From: Cyanophora paradoxa
Lineage: Eukaryota > Glaucocystophyceae > Cyanophorales > Cyanophoraceae
Length of the DNA: 64,000 nucleotides
Assembly (NCBI GenBank): GCA_004431415.1
Contig: QPMI01000603.1
Location: 124,001-188,000 of the forward strand
Reading direction: 5' to 3'
Within the stretch, counting starts at the first letter, position 1. Each line of letters starts with the position of its first letter. This document shows, one piece after another, positions 46,354-56,127 of this stretch. The position numbers and the translations under genes are program-made. The notes beneath the pieces were generated by a model, which did not search any database, was not told where the DNA came from, and worked only from the letters and a program-made list of their open reading frames with translations.

Positions 46354-49300
46354 GGCGAGTCAGAAGCTGGAGGATAACGGGTGAAGCGATGCGGCCCGCA
46401 CCAGGTCGTTCTGCACCTCGCCGCCCTCGCTGCGCCATGCGCATCGCGGTGAGCGAGAGCTTAAATCGAATGGAAAGAGGAAAAGGCCGGCAAGCAGGCG
46501 GCTATGCACCTCGGCGAGGAGAGGAGGCAGAAGATCAGCTTGCGATCGCTCCGCGTCCGCTGATGGCGAGAGCGACGCGCTCGCTGCGCTTGGAGAGTCA
46601 ATCGAAAGAAAAGAAGCATCCGCGCCGGCGAACGACCGCACCTCGGCCCGAGCGGCCGAAAGCATGATCTCCGAGGCGCCCGGCAGCCCGCGACCGCGAC
46701 CGCGAGGGCGAGGGCGAGGGCGAAGAGCTCGCTGCGCTCGGATCGAAAGAGAAGAAATATGCGCGACAGCAAACGACCGCACCTGCGCCCGAGCGGCCGC
46801 AAGCATGAACTCCGAGGCCGATCCAGCAGCCACGGGCCACACGTCCGGAAAGCGGCACGCACTGCGCTGCGCACGCCGCCGGCGTTACAACAAGATCAAA
46901 GGGCGAGCAGTGGAGACAAGAGCGAGCACCTGGCCTGCGGAAGAAGGCGCCGGGCGAACTGGGCGGTGGTGTTCTGCTCGCGGGGACCAGTCACGCCCGC
47001 TCCCTGGCCCGCCAGCGAAATGAGGGATTGAATCAAAGGAGAGGAAACGAAAAGCACCTTGCTTCGCCTCCGCAGCCGCCGCCTACGTTCCGCGCGTGCC
47101 TGTCAGCGGCAGAACGCCCACTGGCGACAGCCGCGGGAGGAATGGACAAAAAAGGCAACAAGGAGGTCGACAGCGATGCGTTCGCGAGCGTTCGCGGCCG
47201 CAACCGGGCGCCAGCCACCCTGAAGCAGCGCTCTGCGTTTGAAATCAGGCGGGCGACAGGCGGCGAGAGGCGCCAGAGGATGCAAGAGAGGACCTTCGAG
47301 CATCGTTCGCGCTGGAAGCCGACGAAGTTCGCTGCGGCGGCAGCAAGTCCGTTCGACCTGGTTTGAAAAGCGGAATCAGAGACGCGGGCAGCGCTGCGAG
47401 ACCCCGGAGGAGCCAACGAACCGAGCCGCTGTGAGAGTGAAGCGCGTCCGCGCGGCAGCCTTCAGTCGAGGCTGCAGCTGCTGGCAGCAAGGCACATGAA
47501 GGCGCTTCAAGGCAGCAAGTTTGGGGTACACGACTGTTGGGAAAAGCCTTGTGAGGCCCACAGCGGCAGGGCCGCCGCGGCAGCCGCGCCGTAGTATAGC
47601 TTTTCGAAGCCGCCTGAAGCGATTGCCAACGGCTCGACCTGGCCCTCGGTCCGGAGCGCCTCCCGCTGCGGCACCTTCGCGCGTGCTCGCAGCACGCAGC
47701 GCGAGGCAGCTACAAGCACGTGAGCTTGTAACCATGGGTCCAGCTCCCCCCGTAGCGTCGTCCCTGCGCCGCGCCGATCCACAGCTAGATCGACCAGGCC
47801 CGCAACCCCGCGCTGGGTGACTTCGCCGTGCTGGCCGGGTTCTTTGCGTGCCTTTCAGCTCACTTACATCCGCAGTATCTCTACCAGACAGCCCCGCGGT
47901 CGATTTGGAGGGTTGAGGTGCACGCCGGCCGGCGGAGCTCTCTCACATGTTTCGGTTCATAGCGCGTCCCTCTAAGATGCTCACGCAGTGCCTCTGACTC
48001 TGGACTGGCCGGGCGCTGCGTGAGCGCGCGGACCGACGCAACCTCCCGATCGGCGGTCGCCTCGGGTGCGCCTGCCAAGCACAGCATTTGGCCAGCGACG
48101 CGCGAGCGCGTAGCTGACGAGGCCCAGATCGCCAGGATGGGTGAGCCGCCTCGGATCGTCGCAGTTTGGGAGACATTCTTCTACACTGCCTGGGTGAGCC
48201 GGCTGGGCCCGTTCGCGTCGCTGACGGGACGCGTACGCGTCGCTGACGGGGCGCGCCGGTAACACAGGATACCGGAAAACGCCGCGTGAAGCCCATGGGC
48301 TGGGGTGCGGCGGTTGGCGACGCCGCTCGCGGGGCGGGGCGGATCCGGAGGCGCGGCAGGCGGCCGCGTGAATTCCAGGATAGGGCGGAGGCGCTTCCTG
48401 CGGCGCTGCAGCTCGCGGAGGCGGGCGGGCGGCCGGAGGCGCGGCGCGTGGCGGCGCGGCTCGCCGGGCGGGCAGAGGCGCGGCGGGGCGGCCGCACGGC
48501 TCGTCAGGCGGGCCGGGGGCGCGGCGGGTGGCGTCGGCGGCTCGCCGGGCCGGGCGGAGGCGCGGCGGGCGGCCGCGAGGCTCCGCTGGGCGGGGCGGAG
48601 GCGCGGCGGGCGGCGGCGAGGCTCGCCAGGTGGGCCGGGGGCGCGGCGGGCGGCGGCGCGGCTCGCGGAGCGGGATGGATCCTCGCGGGCGGCGGCGAGG
48701 CTCGCCGGGCGGGGCAGACGCTCGGCGGGCGGCCGCGCGCCTCGCGGGCCGGGGCGGAGGCGCGGCGGGCGGCGGCGCGCCTCGCTGGGCGGGGCGGAGG
48801 CGCGGCGGGCGGCGGCGGCGGCTCGCGGGGCGGGATGGAGGCGCAGCAAGCGGCGTCGGCGGCTCGCCGGGCGGGGCGGAGGCGCGGCAGGCGGCGGAGG
48901 CAGCTCGCCGGGCCGGGCGGAGGCGCAGGGGCGGCCGCGAGGCTCCGCTGGGCGGGGCGGAGGCGCGGCGGGCGGCGGAGGCGGCTCGCGGGGCGGGACG
49001 GAGGCGCGGCGGGCGGCGGCGGCGGCTCGCGGACCGGGGCAGACGCTCGGCGGGCGGCCGCGCGGCTCGCCAGGCGGGCCGGGGGCGCGGCGGGCGGCGG
49101 CGCGGCTCGCCGGGCGGGCCGGGGCGCGGCGGGCGGCGGCGCGGCTCGCCGGGCGAGACTGTGGCGCGGCGGGCGGCGGCGAGGCTCGCCAGGTGGGCCG
49201 GGGGCGCGGCGGGCGGCGGCGCGGCTCGCGAGGCGTGACGGAGGCGCGGCAGGAGGCGGAGGCAGCTCGCCGGGCCAGGCGGAGGCGCGGCGGGCGGCCG

Positions 49301-49612
49301 CGAGGCTCCGCTGGGCGGGGCGGAGGCGCGGCGGGCGGCCGCAAGGCTCGGCTGGGCGGGGCGGAGGCGCGGCGGGCGGCGGCGGTGGCTCGCGGGGCGG
49401 GACCGAGGCGCGGCAGGCGGCGGAGGCAGCTCGCCAGGCGGGCCGGGGCGCGGCGGGCGCGGCGCGGTTCGCCGGGCGGGGCAGAGGCGCGGCGGGCGGC
49501 CGCACGGCTCGCAAGGCGGGCCGGGGGCGCGGCCGGTGGCGTCGGCGGCTCGCCGGGCGGGGCGGAGGCGCGGCTCTCCGGGCGGGGCAGAGGTGCGGCG
49601 GGCGGGCACTAG
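46354..49612. repeat. Left arm of the giant inverted repeat
   Basis: About 3.26 kb, matching 50,925-54,395 in reverse complement (matching points sum to about 100,700-100,720). It contains a duplicated ~130 bp unit at about 46600-46830, non-coding GC-rich sequence, and a 40 bp minisatellite at its inner end. The long GC-rich reading frames in both strands are poly-Arg/Ala/Gly and not credible genes. Confidence 0.85.
48410..49612. repeat. 40 bp GC-rich minisatellite, left arm
   Basis: About 29 imperfect units of roughly 40 bp. A typical unit contains GGCTCGCCGGGCGGGGCGGA followed by GGCGCGGCGGGCGGCGGCGA. Units vary in length by a base or two, so open frames in it are accidental. Confidence 0.85.
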
Positions 49613-49617
49613 GCTCT

Positions 49618-50155
49618 CAGTGCTGGATTTGATTTTGAGGTCGGCGCAGGCCGCAAGCTAGCTCGTAGCGTGCCGTGCATTATTTTGCAGGGCAAGTCGC
49701 CATTATTTTTGGCGGGCATTTTGAGGCCTTCCCGCGCGCCAGGAAATGCGAATAGAAGCCCGGCAGCCGGTAATCACGTTGAGGCCCTATCTAACACGCT
49801 ATCAAATGACTCGTATCCGTTGGCATCTGAGCTGGAAAGGCACGGGCGGACTGGGAATCGGCTCTCAAAATTGATCTCGGGAGAAACCCTATAAGGGAGT
49901 CGTTCTTCCCCGCCGCAATGCCCGGGAGCCCTGAGCTTCTCGTCAAATACTCTACAGGTACACAGTGGGGCGCTGATATCATCTCCGGGTGCTTACATGT
50001 GCCAGGAACCCAGTATTCTTTTAATGGCAGCTAGAGACTCATGATCATGATCATGTGCAAAGAAGTGCGAAGTCGCCGCGCTGAGCATATGAGAACGGAC
50101 GAGCTGACGAGAACTTCAGATTCGGATTCCCCACCCTCGAAATGGGCGGGGTGCA
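49618..50155 (+). repeat. Loop direct repeat D1
   Basis: A 538 bp block repeated as D2 (50323-50867) in the same orientation with a 705 bp period. It lies in the loop between the inverted arms. The only notable difference is CAATGA present in D2 and absent in D1 near the CAAGTCGCCATTATT word. Confidence 0.85.
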
Positions 50156-50158
50156 AAT

Positions 50159-50437
50159 GTGGAGTCAGTCGCGGACCCAGATGACGGAGCGGCGTCAGGT
50201 CAAGCGAGCTCTCCGAGATTGTCAACTTGCCCCGAAGAGGCCTCGAGGACAGAAATCACCAAGGATAGCATCTTATCTGACAAGTTACATCCGGGCGATG
50301 AGACGCTTTCGGGGGTTCTTGACAGTGCTGGATTTGATTTTGAGGTCGGCGCAGGCCGCAAGCTAGCTCGTAGCGTGCCGTGCATTATTTTGCAGGGCAA
50401 GTCGCCATTATTCAATGATTTTTGGCGGGCATTTTGA
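50159..50437 (+). CDS. Possible small ORF in the loop, unrecognised
   Basis: A 92-codon frame spans the joint from the spacer into D2. Its residues (for example TEITKDSILSDKLHPGDETL, then VLDSAGFDFEVGAGRKLA, ending FNDFWRAF) look more protein-like than anything else in the insertion. It is acidic with a hydrophobic end. I recognise no family, and the copy in D1 lacks the bases that keep the end in frame. It may be a remnant of a former gene. Confidence 0.25.
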   Translation: MESVADPDDGAASGQASSPRLSTCPEEASRTEITKDSILSDKLHPGDETLSGVLDSAGFDFEVGAGRKLARSVPCIILQGKSPLFNDFWRAF

Positions 50438-50867
50438 GGCCTTCCCGCGCGCCAGGAAATGCGAATAGAAGCCGGCAGCCGGTAATCACGTTGAGGCCCT
50501 ATCTAACACGCTATCAAATGACTCGTATCCGTTGGCATCTGAGCTGGAAAGGCACGGGCGGACTGGGAATCGGCTCTCAAAATTGATCTCGGGAGAAACC
50601 CTATAAGGGAGTCGTTCTTCCCCGCCGCAATGCCCGGGAGCCCTGAGCTTCTCGTCAAATACTCTACAGATACACAGTGGGGCGCTGATATCATCTCCGG
50701 GTGCTTACATGTGCCAGGAACCCAGTATTCTTTTAATGGCAGCTAGAGACTCATGATCATGATCATGTGCAAAGAAGTGCGAAGTCGCCGCGCTGAGCAT
50801 ATGAGAACGGACGAGCTGACGAGAACTTCAGATTCGGATTCCCCACCCTCGAAATGGGCGGGGTGCA
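50323..50867 (+). repeat. Loop direct repeat D2
   Basis: A 545 bp second copy of 49618-50155. After it the right arm begins within about 60 bp. Confidence 0.85.
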
Positions 50868-50924
50868 TATCCGATGATCTACGCAAGAGTACTACGGTAC
50901 AGAGCGAGCATCTGCAGGCTTCCC

Positions 50925-52320
50925 CACGAGCCTCCGCCGCGCCTCCGCCCCGCCCGGCGGGCCGTGCCGCTGCACGCCGCGCCTCCGCCCTGCCACGCGA
51001 GCCGCGCAGCCGGCCGCCGCGCCTGCGCACCGCCGCCCGCCGCCCCTCTGGCCCTCCCGGCGAGTCGCGCCGCAGCGCGCCGCGCCTCCGGCCGCCCAGC
51101 GAGCCGCGCGCCGCCCGCCCGCCTCCGCCCGGCCCGGCGAGCTGCCTCCGCCGCCTGCCGCGCCTCGGCCCCGCCCGGCGAGCCGCCGACGCCGCCCGCC
51201 GCGCCTCCGCCCCGCCCAGCGGAGCCTCGCGGCCGCCCGCTGCGCCTCCGCCCGGCCCGGCGAGCTGCCTCCGCCGCCTGCCGCGCCTCCGCCCCGCCCG
51301 GCGAGCCGCCGACGCCACCCGCCGCGCCCCCGGCCCGCCTGGCGAGCCGTGCGGCCGCCCGCCACGCCTCCGCCCGCCAGCGAGCTGCGCCGCCACCCGC
51401 CGCGCCTCCGCCCCGGCCCGCGAGGCGCGCGGCCGCCCGCCGAGCGTCTGCCCCGCCCGGCGAGCCTCGCCGCCGCCCGCGAGCATCCATCCGCTCCGCG
51501 AGCCGCGCGGCGACCCGCCGCGCCTCCGCCACGCCCAGCAATCCTCGCGGCCGCCCGCCGCGCCACAGTCTCGCCCGGCGAGCCGCGCCGCCGCCCGCCG
51601 CGCCCCCGGCCCGCCCGGCGAGCCGCGCCGCCGCCCGCCGCGCCCCCGGCCCGCCTGGCGAGCCGCGCGGCCGCCCGCCGAGCGTCTGCCCCGGTCCGCG
51701 AGCCGCCGCCGCCGCCCGCCGCGCCTCCGTCCCGCCCCGCGAGCCGCCTCCGCCGCCCGCCGCGCCTCCGCCCCGCCCAGCGGAGCCTCGCGGCCGCCCG
51801 CTGCGCCTCCGCCCGGCCCGGCGAGCTGCCTCCGCCGCCTGCCGCGCCTCCGCCCCGCCCGGCGAGCCGCCGACGCCGCTTGCTGCGCCTCCATCCCGCC
51901 CGCGAGCCGCCGCCGCCGCCCGCCACGCCTCCGCCCCGCCCAGCGAGGCGCGCCGCCGCCCGCCGCGCCTCCGCCCCGGCCCGCGAGGCGCGCGGCGCCC
52001 GCCGAGCGTCTGCCCCGCCCGGCGAGCCTCGCCGCCGCCCGCGAGGATCCATCCCGCTCCGCGAGCCGCGCCGCCGCCCGCCGCGCCCCGGCCCACCTGG
52101 CGAGCCTCGCCGCCGCCGCCGCGCCTCCGCCCCGCCCAGCGGAGCCTCGCGGCCGCCCGCCGCGCCTCCGCCCGGCCCGGCGAGCCGCCGACGCCACCCG
52201 CCGCGCCCCGGCCGCCTGGCGAGCCGTGCGGCGCCCGCCGCGCCTCTGCCCGCCCGGCGAGCCGCGCCGCCACGCGCCGCGCCTCCGGCCGCCCGCCGCC
52301 TCCGCGAGCTGCAGCGCCGC
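50925..52320. repeat. 40 bp GC-rich minisatellite, right arm
   Basis: Inverted counterpart of 48410-49612, about 35 units. The unit order differs from the left arm, so the two arrays have changed in copy number independently. Confidence 0.82.
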
Positions 52321-54395
52321 AGGAAGCGCCTCCGCCCTATCCTGGAATTCACGCGGCCGCCTGCCGCGCCTCCGGATCCGCCCCGCCCCGCGAGCGGCGT
52401 CGCCACCCGCCGCACCCCAGCCCCTGGGCTTCACGCGGCGTCTTCCGGTATCCTGTGTTACCGGCGCGCCCCGTCAGCGACGCGTACGCGTCCCGTCAGC
52501 GACGCGCACGGGCCCAGCCGGCTCACCTAGGCAGTGTAGAAGAATGTCTCCCAAACTGCGACGATCTGAGGCGGCTCACCCATCCTGGCGATCTGGGCCT
52601 CGTCAGCTACGCGCTCGCGCGTCGCTGGCCAAATGCTGTGCTTGGTAGGCGCACCCGAGGCGACCGCCGATCGGGAGGTTGCGTCGGTCCGCGCGCTCAC
52701 GCAGCGCCCGGCCAGTCCAGAGTCAGAGGCACTGCGTGAGCATCTTAGAGGGACGCGCTATGAACCGAAACATGTGAGAGAGCTCCGCCGGCCGGCGTGC
52801 ACCTCAACCCTCCAAATCGACCGCGGGCTGTCTGGTAGAGATACTGCGGATGTAAGTGAGCTGAAAGGCACGCAAAGAACCCGGCCAGCACGGCGAAGTC
52901 ACCCAGCGCGGGGTTGCGGGCCTGGTCGATCTAGCTGTGGATCGGCGCGGCGCAGGGACGACGCTACGGGGGAGCTGGACCCATGGTTACAAGCTCACGT
53001 GCTTGTAGCTGCCTCGCGCTGCGTGCTGCGAGCACGCGCGAAGGTGCCGCAGCGGGAGGCGCTCCGGACCGAGGGCCAGGTCGAGCCGTTGGCAATCGCT
53101 TCAGGCGGCTTCGAAAAGCTATACTACGGCGCGGCTGCCGCGGCGGCCCTGCCGCTGTGGGCCTCACAAGGCTTTTCCCAACAGTCGTGTACCCCAAACT
53201 TGCTGCCTTGAAGCGCCTTCATGTGCCTTGCTGCCAGCAGCTGCAGCCTCGACTGAAGGCTGCCGCGCGGACGCGCTTCACTCTCACAGCGGCTCGGTTC
53301 GTTGGCTCCTCCGGGGTCTCGCAGCGCTGCCCGCGTCTCTGATTCCGCTTTTCAAACCAGGTCGAACGGACTTGCTGCCGCCGCAGCGAACTTCGTCGGC
53401 TTCCAGCGCGAACGATGCTCGAAGGTCCTCTCTTGCATCCTCTGGCGCCTCTCGCCGCCTGTCGCCCGCCTGATTTCAAACGCAGAGCGCTGCTTCAGGG
53501 TGGCTGGCGCCCGGTTGCGGCCGCGAACGCTCGCGAACGCATCGCTGTCGACCTCCTTGTTGCCTTTTTTGTCCATTCCTCCCGCGGCTGTCGCCAGTGG
53601 GCGTTCTGCCGCTGACAGGCACGCGCGGAACGTAGGCGGCGGCTGCGGAGGCGAAGCAAGGTGCTTTTCGTTTCCTCTCCTTTGATTCAATCCCTCATTT
53701 CGCTGGCGGCCAGGGAGCGGGCGTGACTGGTCCCCGCGAGCAGAACACCACCGCCCAGTTCGCCCGGCGCCTTCTTCCGCAGGCCAGGTGCTCGCTCTTG
53801 TCTCCACTGCTCGCCCTTTGATCTTGTTGTAACGCCGGCGGCGTGCGCAGCGCAGCGCGTGCCGCTTTCCGGACGTGTGGCCCGGTGGCTGCTGGGATCG
53901 GCCTCGGAGTTCATGCTTGCGGCCGCTCGGGCGCAGGTGCGGTCGTTTGCTGTCGCGCATATTTCTTCTCTTTCGATCCGAGCGCAGCGAGCTCTTCGCC
54001 CTCGCCCTCGCCCTCGCGGTCGCGGTCGCGGGCTGCCGGGCGCCTCGGAGATCATGCTTTCGGCCGCTCGGGCCGAGGTGCGGTCGTTCGCCGGCGCGGA
54101 CGCTTCTTTTCTTTCGATTGACTCTCCAAGCGCAGCGAGCGCGTCGCCCTTGCCATCAGCGGTCGCGGTCGTGGGCTGCCGGGCGCCCTAGGAGAGCCGC
54201 TTTCGTGCTCTCCTCTCCCTCTCCTCTCCTCGCCGAGGTGCGCATGCATAGCCGCCTGCGTGCCGGCGTTGCTCTTTCCATTCGATTCGAGCTCTCGCTC
54301 ACCGCGATGCATTGCGCAGCGAGCGCGGCGAGGTGCAGAACGACCTGGTGCGGGCCGCATCGCTTCACCCGTTATCCTCCGGCTTATGACTCGCC
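50925..54395. repeat. Right arm of the giant inverted repeat
   Basis: About 3.47 kb, the reverse complement of the left arm with scattered indels. The length difference comes mainly from the minisatellite, which is longer here. Confidence 0.85.
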
Positions 54396-55743
54396 CTTAC
54401 TAGTTAATTACTGCTATACAAATGAATTCGCACACACCAAGACAAATGGCTAGGGATATGACTGCAGTGTCCATCTGTGTCAAGTCGAGAGATGAGCCTA
54501 CGGGAACAAGCCTTTCGGACATCGGACCGGGTGGAGCTATTGTACTGGAGAAAGGGGCCTATACCTGCCTAGAAGCACTGCCTACACCTGCCTAGAGAGC
54601 CGAAGCAGAGCAGAGCTACTATAACCCCCCTCAGGACAAGGGCGCCTACAGAGAGGACCGATGTATAAGCGAGGATGAGGTCGAAGCGGCTGAGCCTGAA
54701 CTATAGCCTCAATTTGGCAGGGAAGAAGCGCACTAAGAGAGCAAGGCCGACTAACCCCAGGGAGGGCCGGAAACCGGAGCCCGTGAGAGCCCGGGTGAAA
54801 ACCGGCGGGCGCACAGCATCGCCGGCCGCAGCCGGCGACCTGTGCTCCTCGGCCGAGAGATACCTCCTCCAGCTGGCGCGCGCGCGCGCGGAGTCCGCTG
54901 CGGCGGGGGTTGGGAGGCCCCGGGCCGCCCGAGTGCTCAGAAGCACGTCGCCTCGCCAGGAATCCAAGCATCTGTGCGGCCGCGACGCCCACGGCCGCGA
55001 CGCGGGCGTGCACTCACACGACCGACGATCATCTGCGCGGGCGCAGCGCAGGTCGCCGGCCCCATAGCCGCGGGCGGCCGATCGCTGCCGCAGAGAAGTG
55101 CTTGGGCTGAACGAGAGAGCAGCTGCTGAAGCCGCCGCTGGTGTCCGCTGGAGTAGCTCGCCGAACCGACCCACGGAGCGGATTCCTAACGGACGCGCGG
55201 CTAACCAGCTAGAGGAGGGCTAAAGGCACCGCCGAGGCGATTCGCGGCAGCCGGAGAGGCGCCCAGCGGGCAGGAGCCCGCTACCTACTTTCTCTCCAGG
55301 TCGGGGTACGCGAATGCCTTACTAGTTAATTACTAGTACTACATGTGAATCCCTAGTACCTCTCCCTTCAGCCTGCTCGTGCTAGGCCCCACGCTGCATG
55401 ATTCAGTGTTGATGTGCTGCCTATAGCTAAATTTACAGTCCGCCGGTCTCTAGTTCTAGACTGCAGAGCAACCAGAGGCAGGTGGGCACAAGGCGCGCCC
55501 GGGGCCTGCTGGATTGCTGGAGCCGGGCAGGCGCCTGGCCTGGGCCGAGAGAGTATATATTATATATATATCGATCAGGATTCAGGACCCCAGTATACGT
55601 ACGCGTAGACAGCAGGCGCATGCAGCAGGCGAGGCCTAGGCCTAGGCCAGGCCACAATTATTAAGAATATATATAAAACTGGCTTATTATAATTAAGATA
55701 TGGATCGGCAGATTAGGTTGAAAAATAAAACACAACAGATCTA
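54396..55743. other. Right flank inside the 10.7 kb insertion
   Basis: About 1.35 kb with no counterpart on the left. The word CTTACTAGTTAATTACT occurs at 54397 and again at 55317, flanking ~920 bp that include a GC-rich part (54750-55200) with a (CG)n run. No frame reads like a known protein. Confidence 0.5.
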
Positions 55744-56090
55744 GATCGACAGACTCTGCGACAGAATCGGTCGACAAAATCAGTCGATCGACAGAATCAG
55801 TCGATCGACTGATTCTGCAACAGAATCGGTCGACCGAATCAGTCGAATTTTATCGACTGATTCTGCGACAGAATCAGTCGACAAAATCAGTCGATCGACA
55901 GAATCAGTCGATCGACTGATTCTGCGCCAGAATCGGTCGACCGAATCAGTCGAATTTTATCGACTGATTCTGCGACAGAATCAGTCGACAAAATCAGTCG
56001 ATCGACAGAATCAGTCGATCGACTGATTCTGCGACAGAATCGGTCGACCGATTCTGTCGAATTTTATCGACTGATTCTGTCGCAGATTCT
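55744..56090. repeat. Right subterminal palindromic array
   Basis: Same building blocks as the left subterminal array (CGATCGACTGATTCTG and CAGAATCGGTCGAC words), also with a period near 108 bp. Confidence 0.85.
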
Positions 56091-56097
56091 GTCGAAG

Positions 56098-56127
56098 GTA
56101 TTGCAATACTCCAAAAGTGCAGATATA
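56098..56127. repeat. Right 30 bp terminal inverted repeat of the 10.7 kb insertion
   Basis: Reverse complement of 45451-45480 without mismatch, followed directly by CAGGAC of the satellite. Confidence 0.9.

Larger units (their letters stand above)
45451..56127. mobile_element. 10.7 kb insertion with 30 bp TIRs and giant inverted arms
   Basis: The satellite unit is interrupted between ACACAGGAC and CAGGACCCC, so CAGGAC (45445-45450 and 56128-56133) is a 6 bp (possibly 7 bp) target duplication. The insertion starts TATATCTGCAC and ends GTGCAGATATA, with 30 bp perfect terminal inverted repeats. Next come subterminal palindrome-rich arrays, then inverted arms of 3.3-3.5 kb around a loop with a direct repeat. 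I find no transposase, so it looks like a non-autonomous DNA transposon. The superfamily is unknown. Confidence 0.78.

Noticed and set aside
48286-49632. Open frames of more than 400 codons on several strands and frames in the GC-rich arms
   Set aside because: They lie in a 40 bp minisatellite with no stop-forming words and translate into repetitive Arg/Ala/Gly; open in several frames at once, so they are compositional artefacts.
45451-56127. Large insertion as an LTR retrotransposon, with D1/D2 as LTRs
   Set aside because: D1 and D2 are in the middle, only ~170 bp apart, no polymerase lies between them, and the true ends are inverted repeats with a TSD.
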